Notes: generated from the sequence alone by a model not told the origin. A DNA stretch of 34,628 nt from Enterovirga sp. (GCF_028290205.1 NZ_JAQGKF010000026.1:1-34628), one strand, 5' to 3'. Positions 1-7,266 are shown, counted from the first letter of the stretch. A program made the numbers and translations.

Positions 1-473
1 TCGCACCGTCTTGCGACGATCTTTTGGTCGCTGGCGCTGCGTCGGGCACGGCCGCGAACGCGAGAAGCTCTCCGACCTCGGCAGCTAGGGGGGCGCTGAT
101 GTCATCGCCTCGCTCAAGATGCTCCAGCTCCTCAAACCGGATGTGAGCTATCTCTCGGTCCGTCTTCTGGCGCGCGCCCCGCTTTTCCTCGAGCACGAAC
201 CAGCGAGCGGCCAAGTGCCAGATTTCGGCATTTGTCAGGTCGGCAGGAGCTGCACTCGGCACTGGCGCGCGAAGTTCCTGCGAGCCTCATCGAACTCGGC
301 CTCAGCGCGGAGACGCTCTATGCGGACGCGGCGTCGTGCCTCGTCAGGGTCGGATGTCCCGAGGGTCTTGCGAACCTCCCGCCTGCCGAAAACGGGACGT
401 AGGTCATGCGGAACCCGGACCCGTAGGTGCCAAATCGACTCGCGCTTCTGAAGCGCTCCGCGCGTCGCGCCAT
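1..473 (-). pseudogene. Degenerate tyrosine-type integrase, N-terminal part (truncated by window start)
   Basis: Minus-strand reading gives two adjoining open frames that join into one recognisable protein. The first (about 480 to 264) contains VRVPHDLRPVFGRREV and KTLGTSDPDEARRRVRIERL, typical of the N-terminal DUF6538-like region of phage-type integrases. It runs into a stop at 235-237. The second (about 262 to 1) continues with PADLTNAEIWHLAARW and stays open to the window edge. The frame changes near 262. The only plausible ATG (471-473) is in a third frame, and an in-frame TAG (481-483) lies upstream of the first, so there are at least two lesions unless an unusual start is used. The catalytic domain would lie outside the window. 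The gene follows a tRNA on the same strand, as expected for an island integrase. The stretch also looks less GC-rich than its surroundings. The assignment rests on motif memory only. Confidence 0.6.
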
Positions 474-578
474 GGCCGGTCTAGGATGCTCGCGCGTACC
501 ACTGCTGTGTACTAACCGAGCGTCCTAAGCCGGGGAAAACCAAGGGCTTTCTTGAGGTTCAGGCACTTAGGGGAGACC

Positions 579-654
579 TGGTGGAGCTGAGCGGGATCGA
601 ACCGCTGACCTCTGCAGTGCGATTGCAGCGCTCTCCCATCTGAGCTACAGCCCC
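579..654 (-). tRNA. tRNA-Ala (anticodon CGC)
   Basis: The minus strand folds as a complete 76-base cloverleaf. The 7-bp acceptor stem is GGGGCTG with CAGCTCC (one G-U pair). The D arm is GCTC/GAGC. The anticodon stem CTGCA/TGCAG closes the loop ATCGCAC, giving anticodon CGC, which reads GCG alanine codons. The T arm is AGCGG/CCGCT with loop TTCGATC. The 3' CCA is encoded. It lies downstream of rimM on the same strand and immediately upstream of the integrase remnant. Confidence 0.95.
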
Positions 655-667
655 GGTCAGGGCGGCC

Positions 668-696
668 TTGTAGGGGCGTCCGGTCAGGTCTGTCAA
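668..696 (-). promoter_or_regulatory. Probable sigma-70-type promoter of tRNA-Ala
   Basis: On the minus strand a perfect -35 box TTGACA (691-696) is followed, after exactly 17 bases, by CTACAA (668-673), a fair -10 box. The mature tRNA 5' end lies 13 bases further on, giving a short leader. This suggests the tRNA has its own promoter and does not depend only on read-through from rimM. Only the boxes and spacing are seen. Confidence 0.55.
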
Positions 697-737
697 CGGC
701 TTGACAACGGGTGTCGCACGCAGGTCGTGATTTGGTG

Positions 738-758
738 GCCGGCCCTGTCCGGGCCGGC
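738..758 (-). terminator. Stem-loop between rimM and tRNA-Ala, possible terminator
   Basis: An 8-bp perfect GC-rich inverted repeat (738-745 with 751-758, loop of 5) lies downstream of rimM. On the minus strand no clear U tract follows, so intrinsic termination is uncertain. The rest of 655-916 shows no credible gene. Confidence 0.3.
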
Positions 759-916
759 GGCCCAAGTGTCGCGCCCCAGCCCCGGGCGCACCGGCGCGGG
801 CGGCGTCCCACCCTGCGAAAACGGTCGAGATCTGGTCGGTGGAGGTCGGCCCTGCCGGGCTGCGGCAGCCCGCGGCGCGCGCCGATTCGGAGCGCCGGGC
901 GAAGAGAGGGGGCCGG

Positions 917-1492
917 CTAACCGGCGCTCGACTCGGGGCCGTCTTCGCCCTCGGCCTCGCCCTCGGGCACCTCCGGCGGCTCGACGCGGATGCGCCCGGC
1001 GGGGATATCGATCTCGGGCACGAACTGCCTCGTGAAGGGCAGCAGGGTCGTCCGGCCGCCGCCGAGGGGCGCGATCTCGAGAAGCTCGCCGCCGCCGTAA
1101 TTCGGCACGCCGACCACGGTGCCGAGCGGTCCGGTCGGACCGTCCACGGCGAGCCCGACGAGGTCAGCAAGAAAGAACTCGTCCTCGTCCGCGGTTTCGC
1201 CCAGCCGCTCCCGCGCGACATGGAGCCGGATTCGGTTCAGCGCCTCGGCGGCCTCCCGGGAGGCAACGCCCTCCACCCTGACGACCAGGAGGTCGGGCTG
1301 GTCGCCCGCCGCCTGGCGCAAGCTGGTCAGGCGGAAGGCGCGGCCGTCTGAGCCCGCGAGCGGGCCGTAACGGCCGATCGCGAGCGGGTCTTCGGTGTAG
1401 GATTTCAGCCGGACCTCGCCGGCGAGCCCGTGCGCCCGGCCGAACTCGCCGAGCAGCACATGGCCCGCGGGAGGGCGACCGGACGGAGGCAC
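917..1492 (-). CDS. rimM: Ribosome maturation factor RimM
   Basis: This 191-residue protein binds ribosomal protein S19 and the 30S head and helps 16S rRNA processing. The N-terminal part (LGEFGRAHGLAGEVRLKSYT, about residues 13-32) is the classic RimM start of the beta-barrel domain. The C-terminal PRC-barrel follows, with DLVGLAVDGPTGPLG and LLPFTRQFVPEIDI. The last 25 or so residues are an acidic Glu/Gly tail, common in alphaproteobacteria. The start lies 11 bases past the rpsP stop, so the two genes are almost certainly co-transcribed. In many bacteria trmD and rplS follow rimM; here the next element is a tRNA and then an integrase remnant. Confidence 0.95.
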   Translation of the reverse strand: MPPSGRPPAGHVLLGEFGRAHGLAGEVRLKSYTEDPLAIGRYGPLAGSDGRAFRLTSLRQAAGDQPDLLVVRVEGVASREAAEALNRIRLHVARERLGETADEDEFFLADLVGLAVDGPTGPLGTVVGVPNYGGGELLEIAPLGGGRTTLLPFTRQFVPEIDIPAGRIRVEPPEVPEGEAEGEDGPESSAG

Positions 1493-1503
1493 GGGGTCCC
1501 CGA

Positions 1504-1863
1504 TCAGGCTGCGGCCGGCTCGCCGGCTTCGGCCTTCTTGGCCTTCTCGGCAGCGCGCTCGGTCGCCTTCTGGCCCGGCTTGCCCTTTTCCGGGTTGTTG
1601 CGGGTGTCGCGCTTGGCGAGACCGGCAGCGTCAAGGAAGCGGAGCACGCGATCGGTCGGCTGGGCGCCCTTGGCGAGCCAGCCCTGGATCTTCTCGCCCT
1701 CGAGGGTGACCCGGCTCGGATCCTCCTTCGGCTTCATCGGGTCGTAGGAGCCGACCTTCTCGATGAAGCGACCGTCGCGGGGCGAGCGGGCATCGGCCAC
1801 CACGATGCGGTAATAGGGACGCTTCTTGGCGCCGGCGCGGGCGAGGCGGATTTTCAGGGACAT
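1504..1863 (-). CDS. rpsP: 30S ribosomal protein S16
   Basis: A 119-residue small-subunit ribosomal protein needed for 30S assembly. It opens with [20 protein letters not shown] and contains [15 protein letters not shown], both diagnostic of bS16. [12 protein letters not shown] ends the conserved core. Residues from about 85 onward form a charged Lys/Glu/Ala tail, seen in many alphaproteobacterial S16 proteins. A strong ribosome binding site (CTAGGAG) precedes the ATG by about 8 bases. It sits between ffh and rimM on one strand, a conserved order. Confidence 0.97.
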   Translation of the reverse strand: MSLKIRLARAGAKKRPYYRIVVADARSPRDGRFIEKVGSYDPMKPKEDPSRVTLEGEKIQGWLAKGAQPTDRVLRFLDAAGLAKRDTRNNPEKGKPGQKATERAAEKAKKAEAGEPAAA

Positions 1864-1893
1864 CTTGCTTTTCTCCTAGCTCTTGGGCTGCCC

Positions 1894-1961
1894 CGGCCGG
1901 GCTCGTCCCGGCCATTGACAGCTCTGCACGTGAAACGAGGCGGCCGGAACGAGCCCGGCCG
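1894..1961 (-). promoter_or_regulatory. Long hairpin between ffh and rpsP
   Basis: Two 20-base arms (1894-1913 and 1942-1961) are inverted repeats differing at one position, with a 28-base loop. In minus-strand RNA, the direction of the operon, the differing position forms a U-G pair, so all 20 positions pair. In plus-strand RNA it would be an A-C mismatch. It lies just after the ffh stop and about 30 bases before the rpsP start. No U tract follows, so attenuation, processing or stabilisation of the rpsP-rimM message seems likelier than simple termination. The structure is seen; the function is inferred. Confidence 0.6.
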
Positions 1962-1973
1962 TGACGGGGCGGG

Positions 1974-3545
1974 CTACTTCTTCTTGCCGCCTCCGAACGG
2001 GAAACCGGGCGGCAGGCCGCCCGGCAGCTTCGGGCCGCCGAGGCCCGGAAGGCCGCCGCCGAAACCCGGCAGCTTCGGGCCGCCCGGGCCGCCGAGGCCG
2101 GGCGGCAGCAAGCCGGCCGGCATGCCGGGACCGCCCGCCTTGCCCATCTGCTCCTGCATGGCGGCGAGCTGCTCGGGGGAGGGCTGGGGCATGCCGCCGC
2201 CGAGGCCCATCATCTTGCCGATCATGCCGGAGATGCCCTTGCCCTTGCCGCCGCCCATCATCTTCATGACGTCAGCCATTTGGCGGTGCATCTTGAGAAG
2301 TTTGTTGACCTCTTCGACCTTGGTGCCGGAGCCGGCTGCGATGCGCTTCTTGCGCGACGCCTTGAGCAGGTCGGGATTGCCCCGCTCGGCCCGGGTCATG
2401 GACGAGATGATGGCGCGCTGACGCTTGACCATGCCTTCGGCGAGCCCCGCCTGGGCGATCTGGGACTTCATCTTGGCCATGCCGGGCATCATGCCCATCA
2501 GGCCGCCCATGCCGCCCATCTTCTCCACTTGGCCGAGCTGGTCCGACAGGTCGTCGAGGTCGAATTTCCCCCGCCGCATCTTGTCGGCCATCTTCGAGGC
2601 CTGCGCGGCATCGATGGATTCGGCCGCACGCTCCACGAGCGAGACCACGTCGCCCATGCCCAGGATGCGGTTGGCGACCCGGGACGGGTGGAATTCCTCG
2701 AGCGCGTCCACCTTCTCGCCGGTGCCGACGAGCTTGATGGGCCGGCCCGTGACGGCCCGCATCGACAGGGCCGCGCCACCGCGGGCGTCGCCGTCCATGC
2801 GGGTCAGCACGATGCCGGTGATGCCGATGCGGCTGTCGAAGGCCCGCGCGGTGTTGACGGCGTCCTGGCCGGTGAGGGCGTCCGCGACGAGCAGCACCTC
2901 GTGCGCGTCCGTCGCCCGCTTCACCTCGGCGGCCTCGGCCATCAGGGCCTCGTCCACCGTGACCCGGCCGGCCGTGTCGAGCATCACGACGTCGAAGCCG
3001 CCGAGCCGCGCCGCCTCCATGGCCCGGCGGGCGATCTGCACGGCGGATTGACCCGCCACGATCGGCAGGGTCTCGACCTCGACCTGCCGGCCCAGGATGG
3101 CGAGCTGCTCCATGGCGGCGGGCCGCCGCGTGTCGAGCGAGGCCATCAGCACGCGGCGCCGCCCGCGGTCCGACAGGCGCTTGGCGATCTTGGCCGTGGT
3201 GGTGGTCTTGCCCGACCCCTGCAGGCCGACCATCAGGATCGGCACCGGCGCGGCGGCGTTGAGGTCGATCGTGGCTCCGTCCGAGCCCAGCATTTCGACG
3301 AGCTGGTCGTGCACGATCTTGACGACCATCTGGCCGGGCGTGACCGACTTCACCACCTCGGCGCCGACAGCCCGGCTCCGCACCTTGTCCGTGAAGCTGC
3401 GCACCACTTCGAGGGCGACGTCCGCCTCGATCAGCGCGCGCCGCACCTCCCTGAGCGCGGCGTTGACGTCCTCCTCCGACAGCGCTCCCCGACGGGTCAG
3501 CCCGTCGAGGATCGCGGAGAGCTTCTCGGAAAGACCCTCGAACAT
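1974..3545 (-). CDS. ffh: Signal recognition particle GTPase Ffh
   Basis: This 523-residue protein is the SRP54 subunit that binds 4.5S RNA and signal peptides and delivers ribosomes to FtsY at the inner membrane. It has the N domain (about 1-95) and the G domain with P-loop GLQGSGKTTTTAK (107-119), DTAGR (190-194) and TRMDGD (248-253). The Met-rich M domain spans roughly 330-450. The last 55 or so residues are a Gly/Leu/Pro-rich tail ending in GGGKKK, longer than in E. coli Ffh. The start at MFEGLSEKL is chosen because it matches the family; an upstream extension is possible but carries no family sequence. The start lies one base beyond the stop of the upstream 74-residue gene, so they are probably coupled. 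Confidence 0.97.
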   Translation of the reverse strand: MFEGLSEKLSAILDGLTRRGALSEEDVNAALREVRRALIEADVALEVVRSFTDKVRSRAVGAEVVKSVTPGQMVVKIVHDQLVEMLGSDGATIDLNAAAPVPILMVGLQGSGKTTTTAKIAKRLSDRGRRRVLMASLDTRRPAAMEQLAILGRQVEVETLPIVAGQSAVQIARRAMEAARLGGFDVVMLDTAGRVTVDEALMAEAAEVKRATDAHEVLLVADALTGQDAVNTARAFDSRIGITGIVLTRMDGDARGGAALSMRAVTGRPIKLVGTGEKVDALEEFHPSRVANRILGMGDVVSLVERAAESIDAAQASKMADKMRRGKFDLDDLSDQLGQVEKMGGMGGLMGMMPGMAKMKSQIAQAGLAEGMVKRQRAIISSMTRAERGNPDLLKASRKKRIAAGSGTKVEEVNKLLKMHRQMADVMKMMGGGKGKGISGMIGKMMGLGGGMPQPSPEQLAAMQEQMGKAGGPGMPAGLLPPGLGGPGGPKLPGFGGGLPGLGGPKLPGGLPPGFPFGGGKKK

Positions 3546-3546
3546 C

Positions 3547-3771
3547 CTATTCGGCCCTGCCGCCCATCGAACTCTCGAGGCGCCGGGCCGCGAGCGCCGC
3601 CTCGAATTGCGTGACGGCCGTCTCGAACTTGTCCCGGCATCCCGGGTTGCAGAAGCCGACCACGGCTCCGGCATAGGTCGTGAGGGAATCGGCCGCGATG
3701 GCCTTGCCCGACCACGGGCAGGTCTCGTTCACGGCGTCTTCGATCCGCAACGGCGCGTCGGCCACGTCCAT
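3547..3771 (-). CDS. Small YHS/TRASH-like Cys-motif protein
   Basis: A 74-residue protein containing CPWSGKAIAADSLTTYAGAV and VGFCNPGCRDKFETAV. The pattern of one Cys followed by a C-x3-C (NPGC) before an aromatic/Lys-Phe segment resembles YHS or TRASH-like metal-binding modules. Similar short proteins in Hyphomicrobiales are, as I recall, sometimes labelled glutathione S-transferase, which this sequence does not support. Its stop (3547-3549) is one base from the ffh start, so it heads the ffh-rpsP-rimM run. The start MDVADAPL is chosen because a purine-rich GGGACGGGAG lies just upstream; longer starts are possible up to 3882. Metal binding and any link to SRP are inference. Confidence 0.7.
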   Translation of the reverse strand: MDVADAPLRIEDAVNETCPWSGKAIAADSLTTYAGAVVGFCNPGCRDKFETAVTQFEAALAARRLESSMGGRAE

Positions 3772-3902
3772 CTCCCGTCCCCTCAGGGAACACTGGGCAA
3801 CGCGAACGGCGCCCGAGGGCGCCACGCGCTGTCGGACGTTGCGTCCGGCCCGGTCGAAAGGACCAGGCCGGGTCGGCGGCACTCGGGCTCGCTCGCGTCG
3901 AA

Positions 3903-3925
3903 GAGGGCAGCGCTTAAGCGCCCTC
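3903..3925 (-). terminator. Stem-loop after the 68-residue membrane protein gene
   Basis: GAGGGC (3903-3908) and GCCCTC (3920-3925) enclose a loop that itself holds the palindrome GCTTAAGC. It starts about 10 bases after the stop codon of the minus-strand gene ending at 3936 and is followed by TTCG on that strand. A weak intrinsic terminator is plausible. Confidence 0.35.
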
Positions 3926-3935
3926 CGGCATCAAG

Positions 3936-4142
3936 TCAACGAAGGGCGTCGCCGCCGGTCGCCTTGGGCCGCGCCACCTCGGGGTGGCCGCTCTCCGCCG
4001 CCGCCTGCTCCCAGGCATTGTTGGGATGGGCGACCGTGCCGGCTTTCCGCTTGCGCGACTCCGCCACGATGTAACCGATCGCGAGCACCGCCAGCCCGCC
4101 CGCGAGACCGATGAACCAGATGTAGCTGCCGAGGTCACCCAT
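3936..4142 (-). CDS. Small single-helix membrane protein, unknown function
   Basis: A 68-residue product starting MGDLGSYIWFIGLAGG. Residues about 7-27 form one hydrophobic helix, followed by the basic stretch ESRKRKAG and a hydrophilic tail containing HPNNAWEQAAAESGHPE. The basic flank after the helix suggests an N-out, C-in inner-membrane anchor. GGAGA lies about 6 bases before the ATG, supporting this start. It is divergent from the hydrolase gene starting at 4242. I do not recognise a family. Confidence 0.65.
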   Translation of the reverse strand: MGDLGSYIWFIGLAGGLAVLAIGYIVAESRKRKAGTVAHPNNAWEQAAAESGHPEVARPKATGGDALR

Positions 4143-4241
4143 GGTTGTCTCCGTGTCCGGTTGACCTCTCAACAACCCGCGCGGGGGTCCGTTCCGGCAG
4201 CCTGCTTGACGGGGACCTGCTTCCGGGCATGCTGCGGCCGG

Positions 4242-5300
4242 ATGCACCGGCGCAACCTTGGAATTCTGGCGAGCGCGGCGGCTGTCCTGACCATGGGCGG
4301 CGTCGGCTACGCGGCCGTCGCCCGGCGGCGCAACCCGTATTACGACGGGCCGGTCTCCGATCATTTCGACGGCGTGCGCTTCTTCCGGCCCGGCATGCCG
4401 ACCGACAGGGGCCCCATGGAGCTGCTGCGCTGGCAACTCGGCGGCGGCCGGGCCGACTGGCCCTCGGCCTATCCGAGCCCGTTCCAGGACAGGCCACCGC
4501 AGCGTGTGGAGGGACTTCGCCTGACGCTGGTCGGGCACGCCACCGTTCTGCTGCAGATCGGCGCCCGCAACATCCTGGTGGATCCGGTCTGGTCCGAGCG
4601 GGCAAGCCCGCTGCGGCTCGCCGGGCCGCGCCGGGTCAATCCCCCCGGGATCGACTTCGCCGACCTGCCGCCCATCGACGCCGTTCTGATCACCCACAAC
4701 CACTACGACCATCTCGACACTGCCACCCTGTCGCGGCTCTGGGCCGGCTCTCGGCCGCGCATTCTGGCGCCTCTCGGCAACGACGTGGTGATCCAGGCCC
4801 ACGACGAGGACGTCGAGGTCCAGACGCTGGATTGGGGCCAGTCGGCCGATCTCGGCTCGGGTCTGACCGTCCATCTCGAACCGGCCAACCACTGGTCGGC
4901 GCGCGGCGTGAACGACCGCCGCATGGCATTGTGGGGAAGCTATGTGGTGGCGAGCCCGGCCGGGACAGTCTACCTCGCGGGCGACACGGGCTATGGCGAC
5001 GGCGACATCTTCCGGTCCGTGCGCGAGCGCTTCGGTCCGCCCCGGCTCGCCGTGCTACCGATCGGCGCTTACGAGCCGCGCTGGTTCATGGGCGCCCAGC
5101 ACATGAACCCGGCCGACGCCGTCCAGGCCCTCGCCGATCTCGGCGCCGAAAGCGCCGTCGGGGTGCATTGGGGCACCTTCCAGCTCACAAACGAGGCCAT
5201 CGAACAGCCCCCGCAGGATCTCGCGCTCGCGCTCGAGGCGGCGGCCATCGATCCCGGCCGCTTCCGGGCCCTGAGGCCCGGGGAGGTCTGGGAACCCTAG
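4242..5300 (+). CDS. Metallo-beta-lactamase-fold hydrolase, NAPE-PLD/RomA-like
   Basis: A 352-residue protein with an N-terminal hydrophobic segment (about 7-25, uncleaved anchor or signal peptide) followed by RRRNPYYDG. The metal-binding motif THNHYDHLD gives H152, H154, D156 and H157. Later metal ligands are likely in NHWSARG, AGDTGYGDG and GVHWGTF. The order FRPG, LVGHATVLLQ, LVDPVWSERASP and GPRRVNPPG is that of the NAPE-PLD-like branch of the superfamily. This branch includes membrane-facing phosphodiesterases, but the substrate here cannot be read from sequence. The ATG at 4242 is the only start giving an intact N-terminus. It converges on the next gene with 8 bases between stop codons. 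Confidence 0.85.
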   Translation: MHRRNLGILASAAAVLTMGGVGYAAVARRRNPYYDGPVSDHFDGVRFFRPGMPTDRGPMELLRWQLGGGRADWPSAYPSPFQDRPPQRVEGLRLTLVGHATVLLQIGARNILVDPVWSERASPLRLAGPRRVNPPGIDFADLPPIDAVLITHNHYDHLDTATLSRLWAGSRPRILAPLGNDVVIQAHDEDVEVQTLDWGQSADLGSGLTVHLEPANHWSARGVNDRRMALWGSYVVASPAGTVYLAGDTGYGDGDIFRSVRERFGPPRLAVLPIGAYEPRWFMGAQHMNPADAVQALADLGAESAVGVHWGTFQLTNEAIEQPPQDLALALEAAAIDPGRFRALRPGEVWEP

Positions 5301-5318
5301 CGGCGCCCTCAGGCGCCG
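5301..5318. terminator. Hairpin shared by two convergent genes
   Basis: CGGCGCC and GGCGCCG pair over 7 bp around the tetraloop CTCA, directly after the plus-strand stop (5298-5300) and across the minus-strand stop (5309-5311). It may act in both directions. No T tract follows on either strand. Confidence 0.4.
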
Positions 5319-6199
5319 GCCTTGCCGCCCTTGGTGCCCGGCTTGGCGAAGGCGACGTGCTCGCCAAAGCAAAGTGGCCGAGCGGACCAGCGCCGCACCT
5401 CATCGGGCGTCAGCCGCACGCTTCCGCTGCCCGCCCACCACGGGTCGGCCTTGCCGTTCACCCAGTTGTCCGGCGGCAACAGGGTCGAGCCGCGGGTGGT
5501 CACGTCCCAGATGTGGTAGTGATGCGGGACCACGAGCCGGGCCCCGAGGCGCTCGGCGACCCGGTCGACCTGCTCGTAGCTGAGGACGTGCTGCGAGCCG
5601 TCGATGGGCAGGAGAGCGACGTCCACCGAGCCGATCGCCGCCCAGACGGCCTCCGGCGGGTCGGGCCGGTTGTCGCCCCAATGGAGGATGCGCAGCCCGC
5701 CCGCCTCCACCACCAGCAGCGAGTTGTCGAAGGAGCGCCAGTTGCCCGGCGGCCGCGTCTCCATGTCGGTGAGACGGCGCGTCATCTCAGCCCAGTCATA
5801 GGCGTTGTGGCGCGAATCGCTGACATGCTTGTCAGCGATTCCCGTGATGCGGAGGTCAGCCAGCGCGAAGGTTCCGACTAGGCGGTCGAGCACTGTCGAG
5901 GCGCTGACGGCGTGCAGCCCGTCATGGTCGAAATGGGCGTGGGTCGAGAGCGCGACGTCGACCTGGATCGCCGGGAAGTCGTACAGGTACCAGTCCCAAT
6001 TGCCCCAGGGCGGGTTGCGCCACGGGTCGATCAGCACCGACAGGCCGGACGGCGCCGTGATGCGGAAGCAGGATCCGCCGAAATAGCTGAGCTCCACGCC
6101 CTCGCCAGGCGCCGCTTCGGCGCTCTGGAAGGCGATCATGCGGTTGTTGTTCTCGCGCTGCTTCCAGGCCCACGAGCCCTCGTCGATCCGATCCTTCAC
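5309..6199 (-). CDS. Metallo-beta-lactamase-fold protein, UlaG/beta-lactamase_2-like
   Basis: A 296-residue cytoplasmic-looking protein (no signal peptide). LSYFGGSCFRI and VLIDPWRNPPW are followed by the metal motif STHAHFDHDG (H87, H89, D91, H92). HWGDNRPDPP and VPHHYHIWDV supply further likely ligands. The GTG start at 6197-6199 is chosen because GGGAGGGG lies about 7 bases upstream and because the GTG overlaps the stop of the preceding gene as GTGA; ATG at MIAFQSAE is the alternative. The coupled upstream gene encodes a small membrane protein. It is only distantly similar to the convergent hydrolase next door, so a recent tandem duplication is unlikely. Substrate unknown. Confidence 0.85.
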   Translation of the reverse strand: MKDRIDEGSWAWKQRENNNRMIAFQSAEAAPGEGVELSYFGGSCFRITAPSGLSVLIDPWRNPPWGNWDWYLYDFPAIQVDVALSTHAHFDHDGLHAVSASTVLDRLVGTFALADLRITGIADKHVSDSRHNAYDWAEMTRRLTDMETRPPGNWRSFDNSLLVVEAGGLRILHWGDNRPDPPEAVWAAIGSVDVALLPIDGSQHVLSYEQVDRVAERLGARLVVPHHYHIWDVTTRGSTLLPPDNWVNGKADPWWAGSGSVRLTPDEVRRWSARPLCFGEHVAFAKPGTKGGKAGA

Positions 6200-6489
6200 G
6201 TTGCAACCCCTCCCGCCCACAGCAGCCGCAGCGCCACGAAGCCGAGGGTGGCCGCCCCGAGGCCCCGGCGCCACGGATTGACCCCGCGCAGGAGCTCGTC
6301 GGCCGCCCACCAGACGAGGCTCCCGAGTTGGAGCGCCCGCAGACCCGCACCGAGGAGGCCGGCGGGCGCCAGCAGCCATTCGGCCGCGACCGCGCCGGCA
6401 AAGATCAGGAGCGGCAGGTTCGGCCATTGGCCGACCACGATGCGGCCGCTGCGCGGATCCCGAAACAGCCACTCGAGGGTGTTGTGCAT
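6196..6489 (-). CDS. Small multi-helix membrane protein, unknown function
   Basis: A 97-residue product beginning MHNTLEWLFRDPRSGRI. Three hydrophobic stretches are visible: about 24-38, 39-63 (containing the charged break AADEL) and 78-96. WNPWRRG-like Trp/Arg residues lie at the membrane borders. Its stop overlaps the GTG start of the downstream metallo-beta-lactamase-fold gene (GTGA), which suggests translational coupling and a shared job. No family recognised. Function inferred only from context. Confidence 0.7.
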   Translation of the reverse strand: MHNTLEWLFRDPRSGRIVVGQWPNLPLLIFAGAVAAEWLLAPAGLLGAGLRALQLGSLVWWAADELLRGVNPWRRGLGAATLGFVALRLLWAGGVAT

Positions 6490-6504
6490 GCGCGGGGCCG
6501 GAGC

Positions 6505-7266
6505 CTAGTCCTCGTCGCCACAGGGCCAGCTCCGGGGCGCCTTGAGGCCGGCCGGGAGCCGGGTGCCGGTCGAGCCGCAGCTGATGTCGATCTGCTCCTG
6601 TTTCAGCCCCGTGACCTGGGACAGGTCGGCGTCGTCGAACTGGGTCAGGAACAGGTAGGCGCCGCCCATCTTGGCGCCCGCCAGGTCGGCGCCCTCGAAC
6701 CGGGCGCGGGCCAGGTTCGAGAACCCGAAATCGACTCCGGCGAGCTTCGCCCTGGTGAAGTTGACGCGCGACAGCTCCGCCTTGGACAGGTCCGCCCCGG
6801 TGAGATCGGCCCCGGCGAAATCGGAGCGGTTCAGCTCCGCCTTGCTGAGGTTCACCTCGGGCATCCGGGCGTCCGTGAAGGTGGCGCGGCTCATCTGGGC
6901 CGTCGGCATCAGCGCCTTGGCCAGGGTGGCGCCGCGAAAGCTCGTCTGCCAGCCCACGACCTTGGTCAGATCCGCCCCGGTCAGGTCCGAGTCGTCGAAC
7001 CGGGCGAAGGTCACGTCGGCCTCGTTCAGCCGGGCGCCAACGAATCGCGACTTGCGGAAGTCGGTCGAGGTCAGGATGGCCCGGGTCATCACCGCGCCGC
7101 TGAGGTCGTTGCCCGACAGCAGAAGCTGGCGCTTCGAGCAGCCCGTCCAGTCGACCTTGGGGCCGATGGCGTCGGTGCAGGCGGCCCGAACCGGCGCGGC
7201 GGCCGCGACGGTCAGGGCCAGGCCCGCCCATAGGCGGAGCAGATGGCGGCCTCTGGACGGTGGCAT
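6505..7266 (-). CDS. Secreted pentapeptide-repeat protein
   Basis: A 253-residue protein with a signal peptide (basic MPPSRGRHLLR, hydrophobic core, cleavage likely after PVRA near residue 28). From about residue 45 to 215 it carries A(D/N)LXX-type repeats such as LSGADLTGADL, SRVNFTRAKLAGVDF and ARFEGADLAGAKM. These form a right-handed quadrilateral beta-helix. The C-terminal segment has two Cys (ISCGSTG and WPCGDED); with the mature N-terminal Cys residues they could form disulfides in the periplasm. The start is set at MPPSRG because GAGGA lies about 5 bases upstream; an ATG at 7296 is possible. Pentapeptide proteins have varied roles, and nothing here singles one out. Confidence 0.85.
   Translation of the reverse strand: MPPSRGRHLLRLWAGLALTVAAAAPVRAACTDAIGPKVDWTGCSKRQLLLSGNDLSGAVMTRAILTSTDFRKSRFVGARLNEADVTFARFDDSDLTGADLTKVVGWQTSFRGATLAKALMPTAQMSRATFTDARMPEVNLSKAELNRSDFAGADLTGADLSKAELSRVNFTRAKLAGVDFGFSNLARARFEGADLAGAKMGGAYLFLTQFDDADLSQVTGLKQEQIDISCGSTGTRLPAGLKAPRSWPCGDED

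Noticed and set aside
119-451. A 110-codon plus-strand frame at the left edge
   Set aside because: Low-complexity Arg/Ser composition, and the minus strand of the same bases reads as an integrase fragment.
512-1221. Minus-strand open frames running through the tRNA and the rimM 3' part
   Set aside because: They cross a structurally complete tRNA gene and are out of frame with rimM.
1974-2160. Repetitive Gly/Pro/Leu codons at the ffh 3' end considered as a DNA repeat element
   Set aside because: It is in-frame coding sequence for the low-complexity Ffh tail, which is common in this group.
2280-3614. A 444-codon plus-strand frame opposite ffh
   Set aside because: His/Asp/Arg-rich antisense shadow of a conserved gene; no motif.
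4242-6199. Tandem duplication of metallo-beta-lactamase-fold genes
   Set aside because: Beyond the HxHxDH motif the two proteins differ in length, N-terminus and downstream ligands, so they belong to different branches.
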